A stretch of 64,000 nt of DNA from Branchinecta lynchi. Lineage: Eukaryota > Arthropoda > Branchiopoda > Anostraca > Branchinectidae. Below the pieces are notes generated by a model. That model was not told the origin of the DNA, ran no database searches, and was given only the letters and a program-made list of their open reading frames with translations. Every line of letters starts with the position of its first letter. Within the stretch, counting starts at the first letter, position 1. Where the stretch lies: positions 19,417,624 through 19,481,623 of the forward strand of contig JAKZAP010000004.1 of NCBI GenBank assembly GCA_023053575.1. The letters are read 5' to 3'. The position numbers and the translations under genes were made by a program. Shown piece by piece: positions 1 to 10,700 of the stretch.

Positions 1-2795
1 CAAAGTTACTTTTGGTGACCAAACAACCCTGGGCGTATTCATCGGATACGGTCCGGACTTGAAATATGACATCTTAGATACGAGGTCTTTCCAAATATCA
101 AGTTTCATTAAAATCCGATCACCCGTTCGAAAGTCATACATACTTTAAGATTCAGGATTCTCTCTCCCTCCACTCCCCCTACGATGGTCGAATTGGGGAT
201 CTGACTATTTCCAATTAAGCTAAACTGGTCGAGGTTTCTCATATGCCGCCTAGTTTCATCGGCCTAGCCCACCTGGAAGTACTTAACTCGGGATCACCAG
301 AATTCAAGCCCCCCCCCCCCCCCCCCCCCCCCCCCCCCAGTGCCAGTTCTGTCAATGATGCACCTAGAGCTTGTGCTTGTTCTTCCCACCAAGTTTTTTC
401 CTGACTGGAGGACGGTTTTGCCGGAAGTGCAAACGAAATGTCCGAAATCTTATTTATCCCTCGCACATCATCTTAGAGCTGATCAAGAAAAAAATACCCG
501 GAAATTTCGTTTTTAATGGCCATATATATTTATGTATAGCGATCGCATTATCTGTCCGTCCGTCCGTCGGTCGGTCCGGGTTTTGCTAGTTTGGGCACTT
601 CCACATAAGCTAGGACCATGAAACTTGGCAGGCCAAAGATTAAGTTGGAAATATTTACTTTCCCATTCCGAGCATCGTGGGGGGAGTGGAGGGAGAGGGA
701 ATCCTGAATCGTGGGATATTTCTAACTTTTGAACGGGTGATTGGATCTTAATGAAACTTGATATTTGGAAATACCTCGTGTCTTAGACGACCCATTTGAA
801 ATCCGGACCGGATCCGGTGACTTCGGGTGTACTTCCAGGAAGGAACCGGAAATCTTGGGAAACGCGCTTAGAGTAGAGGGATCGGGATGAAACTTGGTGG
901 GAAGAGCAAGCAGAAGTCCTAGCTACATCATTGACATAAATAGACAGGTTCGGCCACTCTGGAGGAATTTGGGATGGGGGGGGGGTGCAATTCTGGTGGT
1001 CCCAGGAGGTCGGTACTTCCTGATGTATTAGGACGACGGGATTTGGCTGGCAAATCAAGGACTCGAACAAACCAACTTGAGAATAGTCGTTTGTATGATC
1101 CAGCCATCGTGTGGGGAGTGTAGGGGTGGGGAATCCGGAATCTAGTGGCATTAATATCACTTGAACGGGCGATCGGTTTTGAATGACACTTGGCAAGTGG
1201 AAAGAGGTGTCGTCTCAGATATTCTATGTCAAGTCCGGACTGGGTCCGATACTGGGGGGGGGGGGGGGGGTGGTTGGAAGGGCGCACCGTTTTTTTTTGT
1301 TTGTTTTTTTTACACGCTTAGCGTCGATGGATCGGAATGGAATAACAAGCATAAATGTTAGATACGTTCTTGATAGAACCAGATCATACCGGGGATCTTT
1401 GGGGGAGTTCGAAGGGTTTCCCGTAATTCCGGTGATCGCGAGCTAGGATACAACTAGATGTGCTAGGGACGATAAAAATTGGCAGGCGTATTAGTGATCC
1501 GACCAAATAGACATAGGAAGACTTCCGTTTCTGGATCAGACCATTTTTCGGGGAGTTGAGGGAGGTTAAATCCGGAAATTACTGACTTCCGTAGGTTGCG
1601 AACCAATGGTCCGATTCAAGTGAAACTTTGTGGGCTATAAGGACTGATGACCTAGATATGCAAAGTATGTGTCCGAACCCGATGCGGCCACGGTTGGTGA
1701 AGTGTGGGGGGGGGGGGGGGGGGGGGTCCTAAAGCTTTGTGACATGCACAAAAAACAAACGGATAGGCCGAGTGTTTATTTTTCTAATTCCCTCCCGTGT
1801 TAGTCTAGTGCTATTAGGGTTGAAAATAAAGATTGATTGATCGATTGAATAGGAAGAAGTTGGACAGTACCAAGTTTATGCGGACTAGTTTTGTCATTGG
1901 GCGTCCGAACCGGATCCCACCGAAGTAGGAGGAGGATGAGGCGGGAAACGGAAATTGAAGATATACTCCAGTTCGAGTTAAACTGGATGGACGGGAAGAG
2001 GAGATGTTAGAGATGCAGAAATCTACGTGTCCGAGTCGTATTCGGCCACAGTGGGGGGAGTTCCGGAAATGTTGTGGCTTGCATAGGACTTAAACGAGTG
2101 GAGTGATTTGAATGGAACTTGGAAAGTATCGAGATTGTATGCCTGAGATGGTATATTCTAGGGTTCGGACCGGATCCGAGCACGGTGGGGAGGGGTACCT
2201 GAATTTCCGGAAAAGTGCTCAGATTTACTTTCTCGTTTCTCACACCACCTACTCGGAAAAAGTGCCATATGAGCTCGTACCTCTTGTTTTTATTATTGTT
2301 TGCAATGAATGGCCAGCTTTGCTTCAAACCTTATATCCGCTCCACTCTAAGCGTGTCACAAGATTTCGGGTTCCCCCCTCTGACTCCCCCTCTACATTCA
2401 TCGAATCCTGTCTGGATTTGAAACGGGATATCTGAGACATGAGTTCAATCCACCCATTTTAAAATTATACATACCACAAGATTCCGGATTCTCCCTCCCT
2501 CCACTCCCCCACGGTGGTTGGATCGGGGAAGTGACTATTTCCAGGTTAGTTTGGTCGGATCCCTGACATGCCTGCCAAGTTTCATCGTCCTAGCACTTCT
2601 GGAAGTACCGTTACTCAGAGGAAAATGCTTAGAGTCGAGTGAAACTAGATATCCTATTTCCAAGCCCGACCATAAAGGGGCTTTTTGTGACGTTCTCGTC
2701 TACTTTCTTGCGCTACGTACTCGTGAGAAGTGCCATATGAGCTCGTATCTCTTGTTATTATTGTCAGCGGTCTTGTCACAGAAAAAATGACTCCA
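1..2795. repeat. S-family repeat block, nested and rearranged
   Basis: It contains a (GTCC)n run near 555, the phrase CACATAAGCTAGGACCATG (600-618), recurring ATGAAACTTGG-type motifs about every 135-150 bp (617, 750, 886, 1180, 1470, 1618, 2112) and recurring CGGACCGGATCC motifs. Parts of 1-245 and 2300-2600 are in the opposite orientation. Related copies lie at 27080-27850, 52017-52790 and 54362-54595. Short open frames here are by-products of the repeats. A 30-base C run is at 309-338. A LINE-like 3' tail with ATTGATTG units ends near 1848. Confidence 0.7.
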
Positions 2796-3035
2796 GGTTT
2801 GAAAACAGGAGTTCACGTACAACTGCCCTCTCCCCTAGAGGCAAGTGGCAGCTAGAGAACCTGAGTATGTCAAAATGTTGTCGAACGAACTGTAAACTGC
2901 ATTTTATTTGCGACAGTTGTCAGGAGAGTCGTTCACCTAACAAGACCTAAATAAAATGGCATTTGGCTTTGACAGGACCGAAAAGTGAGACAAGTCGGAA
3001 TAAAATAAAACACATCTTTACTCATTATTCATGTA
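2796..3035. other. Intron or upstream DNA, nothing recognised
   Basis: No exon, RNA gene or clear repeat boundary seen. It would lie in intron 2 of gene A if that gene is intact upstream. Confidence 0.4.
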
Positions 3036-3175
3036 CACTGTACAAAGTATCTCCGTGTAAAGATTAAAGTTAACTAAAGTATTTGCTACTCAGATACATC
3101 TTATCTCTATTTGGTATCGATCTTATCTGCGTAGAGACAGGGACCCATAAAGTTCCTGTAATGTTTCTTTACAGG
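3036..3175 (+). repeat. CACTG-ended MITE, long subfamily
   Basis: It begins CACTGTA, contains the shared core AGTATTTGCTACT and ends with CCCATAAA...TTTCTTTACAG. The same end structure occurs in the opposite orientation at 7380-7494. Confidence 0.65.
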
Positions 3176-3572
3176 GTCATTTCCTATGCTTCTATGTTGC
3201 TATGTTGCCCGAGCCTCAGCTAGTTTCCAAAAATTATGCTTGGATCGAATCGGCGTTCTTGCTCAGATAGAAAAAATTTGTTCCCACAAGTTTCAAAGAA
3301 CACAGAACAGGGTTGCCACCGGTAGTACAATTGTACTCTTTTTAGTACATTTTTTTCAAAGTAGTGAGTTGGTAGTACATTTGAAAAAGTAGCACTTTCG
3401 TAGTACATTTTAAGAAAGCTACTACTTATTTTTTTTTTTTTTTTTTTACAAATTTCTGTCTAAGATGATGTGGAGCTAGTTGAGCTAGTTGGATTTCAAT
3501 CATTTTATCTGAAACATTTGGTCATTGGATCTGATTACTTTAATCTAATCTTTGTGAGCTAGTGAAGTCAAT

Positions 3573-3652
3573 ATTTGACAGTGCAAAATGGATACGTCAG
3601 CAAGAATTTTATTATAGCTATATTTCGATCCTTATCGGCAAGGGTCCTGGTG
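3573..3652 (+). repeat. Foldback-family fragment
   Basis: TTTGACAGTGCAAAATGGAT terminus, followed by CGTCAGC and TCCTTATCGGCAAGGGTCC, as in the larger foldback copies (18745-19095, 38485-38795, 63568-63708). Confidence 0.7.
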
Positions 3653-3773
3653 TCATAAGTTCTTGAAACTGTTAGCGCTTTTCTCCAAACCGCATCTCCG
3701 GGTCTTAGAACTGTCATGAAATACTACATTACGCATTTGTGCACATTATTAAATACATTTTTGATCCCTTGCC

Positions 3774-4090
3774 CAGAGGCGTTACTAGCCAAAATGTGTT
3801 GTTGTTTTTTTTTTGGGGGGGGGGACAAGGCGTTTACTGACTTACCTACTTTTACCGGCTGTTTTCAAGAAGAAGAAAAAATATGGTTTTGAAAAAATTC
3901 AACCGATTTTTGGAAAAACAGACTGTTTTGACGAAAAATAGACTGATCTTCAGAATAACCGACTGTTTTCATGAAAAAAATCAACTGTCTTGACGAAAAA
4001 TCGCGGCGCTTCGCGTAGACTCGGTTATTTTTTATCGACTGGCCGACAACACTGGGGGGGGGGGGCGTCCCCCCCGTCGCGACGCCCCTG
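3774..4090 (+). mobile_element. hAT-like MITE copy 1 (317 bp)
   Basis: Starts CAGAGGCGTTACTAGCC and ends GGCGTCCC...GTCGCGACGCCCCTG. It is flanked by near-perfect 8-bp duplications CCCTTGCC (3766-3773) and CCCTTGTC (4091-4098). It carries an internal G run and a palindromic G/C-rich subterminal block. CAG/CTG ends with 8-bp duplications are typical of hAT transposons. Confidence 0.85.
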
Positions 4091-4439
4091 CCCTTGTCTC
4101 CTAATTGCAATAGGCCTATCTGCAGAACAGACAAGAAGAGGAGAAAAGAGGATGATTTCGTTTTCTGTTGTAAGAAATGATATAATATTTCTATACATTT
4201 TACCTAACCAGAATTTGTTCAAGAAGTAAAAACCCTAGTTTTGACGAAGGTTCGATTCAGGCCATATTTATAGGGTCGTGTAAAGGCATTTACAGTAGCG
4301 GCAGGGGAAGACAACGCGCGTGTTGCGCGAAGCGCTACACGCTTAAAAAAATTTTTTTTAGGTAATACATTTTCTCCCCTGGTAGTACCGTTTTGGTACT
4401 TGGATAGTGCATTTTATTTGAGTCAAGTGGCAACCTGCA

Positions 4440-6780
4440 CAGAAGCCGTCGGCAAATCGGGTTCTTTTTTATACGCAAGAAATGAAATCCTGCAAACATT
4501 TTACGATCAAAACACTGAAGAAATCGAATTCTGCATGCTTTTGTTGCTCCTCAGTAATCCAGAAGAAATAATTTTGTAATGTTTTTGTTGCGCGTTGGTC
4601 GACTCGTTGGCACATCGGGTTCTTTTTATACGCAAGAAAGGAAATCCTGCAAGAAATCGAATTCTGCATGCTTTTGTTGTGCCTCGGTAATCCAGAAGAA
4701 ATAATTTGTTCATGTTTTTATCGGGCGTTGGTCGGCTCGTTGGCACATTGGGTTCTTTTTATACGCAAGAAAGGAGCTCCTGCAAACATTTGTCGGTCAA
4801 ATCCTGTAAGAAACAAAATTCTGCATGCTTTTGTTGTGCCTCAGTAATCGCGAATAGATAATGTTTAATGTTTTGTCGGGCGATGGTCGACGCGTCTACA
4901 CATCGTGTTCTTTTTATACGCAAGAAAGGAAGTCCTGCAAACATTTGTCGGTCAAATGAATAAATCAAATTCTGCATGCTTTTGTCATGCCTCAGCAATA
5001 CCGAAGAAATAATTTTTTAATATTTTGTGGGGCGATAGTCGACTCGTCGGCACATTAGGTTCTTTTTATACGCAAGAAAGAAAATCCTGCAAACATTTGT
5101 CGGTCAAATGAATAAAGCAAATTCTGCATGCTTTTGTCGTGCCTGAGCAATACCGAAGAAATAATTTTTTAATGTTTTGTCGGGCGATGGTCGACTCGTC
5201 GGCACATTAGGTTCTTTTTATACGCAAGAAAGGAAATCCTACAAACATCTGTCGGTCAAATAAATAAATGACAATTGTCATCAAAACAATGAATAAATCA
5301 AATTATGCATGCATTTATTGTGACTTGGTAATCCAGAAGAAATATTTTTTTAGGTTTTCGTCGGTCAACTCGTCAGCACATCAGGTTCTTTTTATACGCA
5401 AGAAAGAGAATCCTGGAAACATTTGTCGGGCAAAACAATGGATAAATCAAATTATGCATGCATTTATTGTGACTTGGTAATCCAGAAGAAATATTTTTTT
5501 AGTTTTTTGTCGGTCAACTCGTCAGCACATCAGGTTCTTTTAATACGCAAGAAAGGAAATCCTGAAAACATTTGTTGGTCAAAACAATGAATAAATCAAA
5601 TTATGCATGCATTTATTGTGACTTGGTAATCCAGAAGAAATATTTTTTTTAGGTTTTTGTCGGTCAACTCGTCAGCACATCAGGTTCTTTTTGTACGCAA
5701 GAAAGAGAATCCTGGAAACATTTGTCGGGCAAAACAATGAATAAATCAAATTATGCATGCATTTATTGTGACTTGGTAATCCAGAAGAAATATTTTTTTA
5801 GGTTTTTGTCGGTCAACTCGTCAGCACATCAGATTCTTTTTATACGCAAGAAAGGAAATCCTGCAAACATTTGTCGGTCAAAACAATGAATAAATCAAAT
5901 TATGCATGCATTTATTGTGACTTGGTAATCCAGAAGAAATATTTTTTTAGGTTTTTGTCGGTCAACTCGTCAGCACATCAGGTTCTTTTTATACGCAAGA
6001 AAGAGAATCCTGGAAACATTTGTCGGGCAAAACAATGAATAAATCAAATTATGCATGCATTTATTGTGACTTGGTAATCCAGAAGAAATATTTTTTTAGG
6101 TTTTTGTCGGTCAACTCGTCAGCACATCAGGTTCTTTTTATACGCAAGAAAGGAAATCCTGCAAACATTTGTCGGTCAAAACAATGAATAAATCAAATTA
6201 TGCATGCATTTATTGTGACTTGGTAATCCAGAAGAAATATTTTTTTAGGTTTTTGTCGGTCAACTCGTCAGCACATCAGGTTCTTTTTATACGCAAGAAA
6301 GGAAATCCTGCAAACATTTGTCGGTCAAAACAATGAATATATCAAATTCTGCATGCATTTATTGTGACTTGGTAATCACATCAGGTTCTTTTTATACGCA
6401 AGAAAGGAAATCCTGCAAACATTTGTCGGTCAAAACAATGAATAAATCAAATTATGCATGCATTTATTGTGACTTGGTAATCCAGAAGAAATATTTTTTT
6501 AGGTTTTTGTCGGTCAACTCGTCAGCACATCAGGTTCTTTTTATACGCAAGAAAGGAAATCCTGCAAACATTTGTCGGTCAAAACAATGAATAAATCAAA
6601 TTATGCATGCATTTATTGTGACTTGGTAATCCAGAAGAATATTTTTTTAGGTTTTTGTCGGTCAACTCGTCAGCACATCAGGTTCTTTGTATACGCAAGA
6701 AAGAGAATCCTGGAAACATTTGTCGGGCAAAACAATGATTAAATCGAATTCTGCATGCTTTTATCGTGCCTCGGTAATCC
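4440..6780 (+). repeat. Satellite array, 149-bp monomer
   Basis: About 16 monomers. The CAATGAATAAATC landmark recurs at 5287, 5436, 5585, 5735, 5884, 6033, 6182, 6331, 6436, 6585 and 6733, so the period is 148-150 bp apart from one 105-bp deleted copy. The left part (4440-5285) is diverged, with periods of 133-181 bp. The units read through in one frame as short open frames, which are not genes. From 5404 to about 6182 two monomer variants alternate. Confidence 0.95.
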
Positions 6781-7379
6781 AGAAGGGGGTTGGGCATCGG
6801 TGGACTCATCGGCACATCGGGTTCTACTTGTACGAAAGGAATTAAATTCTGCAAACTTTGTCGGGCGCACCCGGGAAGTTCGAGTCTTATCGGTCCAAGG
6901 CGTTAATTTTACACGTAAGAAATCAAGTTCTGTACAGTCTAGTCGAGCAAAACATAGAACAAATCAAATGCTCGATGGTTTTGTCAGGCGTCTGTATTCT
7001 CGTCAGGTTCTTTCACATAAAAAATCGAGTTCTGTAAATTTGTATCGGGTGCATGCTGAAAGACCACAAGACAACTTATCACACATTGTCAATGGCTGCA
7101 TCTTTGACACAACACAACTCTTCATTCATGCACAGAAATGATTATATACAAATAATACCTTTCTGTATGAGCCATCTTCACTCAGGACTATTCAGCTTGC
7201 CACCAGGTACCTAAGCTACGACAAAAGATCCAGGACACTCTTCCATTACATAGAAATAATATTCCCTAGTTCAGCACAATAGCTGCGACAAATTTTCTCT
7301 ATCTGGATAGTAGGGTATTTTATCCCCGTGGATATTTCTCGAACTGTATGACGCTCGGTCAAGAGCGCACACTGGCCCC
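6781..7379. other. Degenerate satellite edge and unassigned DNA
   Basis: To about 7060 it holds decayed copies of the satellite words (TCGGCACATCGGGTTCT, ACGCAAGAAA-like). A frame near 7050-7140 reads HIVNGC, weakly like the end of a LINE zinc motif, but too short to call. Confidence 0.4.
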
Positions 7380-7494
7380 CTGTAAGGAAACATTACAGTA
7401 AATTTATGGGTCCCTGGTAGAGATAAGAATACTCCGGGTAGCAAATACTGCAGTTAACTTTAATCCTTATACGGAAAAACTTTTTACAGTGTAA
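7380..7494 (-). repeat. CACTG-ended MITE, long subfamily, inverted relative to 3036-3175
   Basis: Ends CTTTTTACAGTG at right; left end CTGTAAGGAAACATTACAG with GGGTCCC as in the 3036-3175 copy. Confidence 0.7.
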
Positions 7495-7627
7495 GCGTTG
7501 TGTATTTATTATGCAACTGGTCTTCAATTGGACCCTCCCTGAGCCTCATTTTTTGTTAATAAAAATACGTAAAATACGTATTTACGTAATGTTATATATA
7601 CGTAAAGTTAATCGAAATGCCTTTTAG

Positions 7628-7783
7628 GAGGCATTCTTTTTGCCAAACCTCTCCGAGAGAAAGGATATGTGACAATGCTTGATCCTCTTCAGGAGCGGTA
7701 TGGTAGACGTATTGGCGGTCTCTTGTTTCTCCCGGCCCTGTTTGGAGAAATCTGTTGGACTGGCGCCATTCTTAATGCCCTTG
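7628..7783 (+). CDS. Gene A exon 3
   Basis: Acceptor TTTTAG before 7628 and donor GTAAG after 7783; 156 bp, phase 1 at both ends. It encodes the cytoplasmic loop [16 protein letters not shown] and TM3 ([15 protein letters not shown]). The Trp aligns with substrate-site W141 of human CHT1. Same length and phase as gene B exon 3. Confidence 0.93.
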
Positions 7784-10700
7784 GTAAGTGGAGAAGTTAC
7801 ATAAAACTCATTTTAGAAACACCGTAACCCCTTGCCACAATTACGGTCTGTCAAATACTAGCTGTGTTCATTACCGCCGGAGTACTCACTAGTGGCCACT
7901 GTTTTCTCTTATAAGCAAGAACAAATAAGCCCTTAGAACCTCCGTCTTTCGTCCCAAGCAGCGACTATGGATACCCAGACAAAACGGAGCATAGCTAGAA
8001 GTAATTGCTGAGCTTTGAGTTGATGCCCGTCTACTTCCCTCTTCGCCGTTGCGCATATTGGAGGAAAAAGTGCAACAGGTGTGCTGACCCGCTCTGCAGC
8101 GCCTCATTAATGACGTCACAATGGTAGATGACCAATCGGCTTTTAGGCCCCCATCTAGGACCGCTACTTTTCATAATATATATGAATGACCTTTCAGCAG
8201 CTACAACTAATATATCATAGTCTATATATTATATTTGTGGATGATAGGCTACTGGTCCGACACTTGCTGGAAAATCGGTAAATGAATTGCAAGAAAAATT
8301 GCAGTTCAATGTTTTCACATTTGTGTTGTGGCTTAAAGCTAGCCGGCTATCACTGAATGCGGCAAAGACCAATTTCATGATTGACAGTAAAATCGGCTAC
8401 TATCAATTCATGATTTTTATACAAAATATTGTAATACATAGAATGACTTTAGTTCCTTACCTGGGAATTTGTGTTGATGAACATTTGTCATTTAAAGAAC
8501 GTTCTAACAAGTTAAGATTTAAATTGGCGTAGGAGTAAGGAATAGGCTCAAGAATTTTTGTTTCCTTGTGCAATTCTTGGGCTAATTTATTTTGCTCTTG
8601 TTCATTCGCATCTCACATATTGTCCTTTACTACATTTGGCTACATTTAAAACTCGTCTTAACCATTACATATTTTACAGAACCGGGCTTTAAAGATTTGC
8701 GATCTTTTTGGGATCCCAAAATGTAAGTGGAGGGATACCTATGACATCGCAAAAGTTGTCCGTCTGTCTGTCTGTCTGTGAGCACGACAACTCTCGAAGA
8801 GAATGAGATATGTTGAGGAAACTTGCTGGGGGGATCCTTTGTGGCAAGGGAAAGGTCGAGTTCGTAGATGGGCTCTGTAGCCCTACATTTAGGGGTGGGG
8901 GAGTGGGTTCAAATTAAGGGACAAACAAAAGATTTTTAAACAGCTAATGAGATAGTATATTAAGGGGTAAAAATACATTCTGAACACGAATGTGAAAACC
9001 ATTTTCTCGCAGGACAAGTAGTTCGCCCGTAATCCGGCCAAAACCGGAAAGTTTGTTGAAAGTAAAAGTTTTATTTGAAGTTGATAAGACATCCGATTTA
9101 GGGGTAAGAAAGAGATGTAAGAAGAGATGTTCGATTAAGGGGTAAGAAGACATGCTGAACACTTACGTGAAAACCGTTTTTTTACCCGGACAAGTAGTTC
9201 GCCCGGAATCTTTTAAATTATCTTTTGACAATTTATTTTATCTTTATTTATGACTTTATTTATGACTACAAAAACATCGTATTTGGGCTCTGCCCGCGAG
9301 AGATATGTTTTGCTTTATTATTAAATAAATAAAAAAAACAAAAAATAAATGTGTTTCTTGTTTGCGTTCGTTTATCTTTTGATGTTGTTATTTCTTGTCA
9401 AGCGCTCATTTACCTTTGTTTTTGTATGTACTGTGCAAATGCTTTATTACAAGGCTGCATGTAATAAATTCATTCATTCAACTCCCATCATATTTCCGTC
9501 CAAATATTTTGTTTTCCTTGCCTACTGAAGCACCAGTACGATAGCAATCATACATTGCAAATCTGGGGAAGAGCAAAACAACATAGACCACCTTCTCAAT
9601 CGATGCCAGGAGCTTTCGGAATTACGGGGATCATTATTTTTAAGGGGAAAGTTTTGCTTCTTCTGGATATCCTGAAGCACGTCTGAGAGGGTTATTACCA
9701 AGGTATTTGATTATATAGACAGAGCGCGGAAGCTAAGAGCCTCTTAGCTTCGTAGTGAGGCTCCATACCGCATGAAAATATTAGTTGCGTTTTTGCAGAT
9801 ACCATGGTATCTGTTACCACGGTAACTTGATCTGCAATTAGTCGTTTTTGCAGTTATCGTGGTAGCTGATATACGGTTGCTCTTCAAAAACGACAACTGC
9901 CCAAATTGCGCTTTTCGAAGTCATCCCAAAAGAAAAACTGATATTCAGTCACGTGCCAAACTTCTGTCCCACCAGTTTGACAAAAATTGCTGACAGTGAG
10001 ATGACTTTTTCAGATGCCACGATCAATTACCACGGTCGGACCGTGGTATCTGAATATAGATACCACGATAATTGGCCAGATACCGCGATTAACTGCAAAA
10101 ACGTCTTTCGACCGTGGGATCAGATACCACGATAACTGCAACAAGACCAAAGGTTTCGATGGGATCCCAAAAATTCAGTATCTGATCCAGACAACTGGGT
10201 CTTCTCTTAGCCAGATCCAGTCATCGCCAGACTCCTTGAACATTTTTACAATTAAAATTCAAACAGATTAAGGCCAAATAGCTAGTCATCTGAGAAAACC
10301 AAGTTCAGACATGGATTCAGTATGTGTGTTTACCACTATAAGTCATATCTGTTTTTACGAAAACTTCCTGCCACTTCTGCCAATTTCCTGGTTTCGGTCG
10401 AACTCCAGAACTACTTGTCCGGGTAAAAAAGAAAGCTCAAAAACGAACTCAGGGTATCTTCTTTCCCCAATAATGAACATCTAATCAACTTCAAATAAAA
10501 ATTTAACTTATAACAAATTTTCCGACTCCAGCCGGATTCCGGTCGAACTAAATTTCCGGGTAAAATATGATCGTCAAACACGGATTCAGCATCTCTTCTT
10601 ACCCTTAAATCGGTTACCTAATCAACTAGAAATAAAACTTAAGCTTCTAACAATTTTCCCGTTTTCTCCGGATTCGGGGGGAACTACATGTCCAGGTAGA

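Noticed and set aside
5268..6590. Repeated short frames reading MNKSNYACIYCDLV
   Set aside because: They arise from the 149-bp satellite monomer; 149 is not a multiple of 3, so no continuous protein exists.
4440..6780. CRISPR-like array
   Set aside because: The whole 149-bp unit is conserved, without short repeats separated by unique spacers, and the setting is an animal intron.
7050..7141. LINE zinc-motif fragment (HIVNGC)
   Set aside because: Only about 20 residues resemble the motif; not enough to separate from chance.
8287..8532. A small complete gene
   Set aside because: It is a slice of a broken LINE reverse transcriptase with motifs continuing in other frames on both sides.
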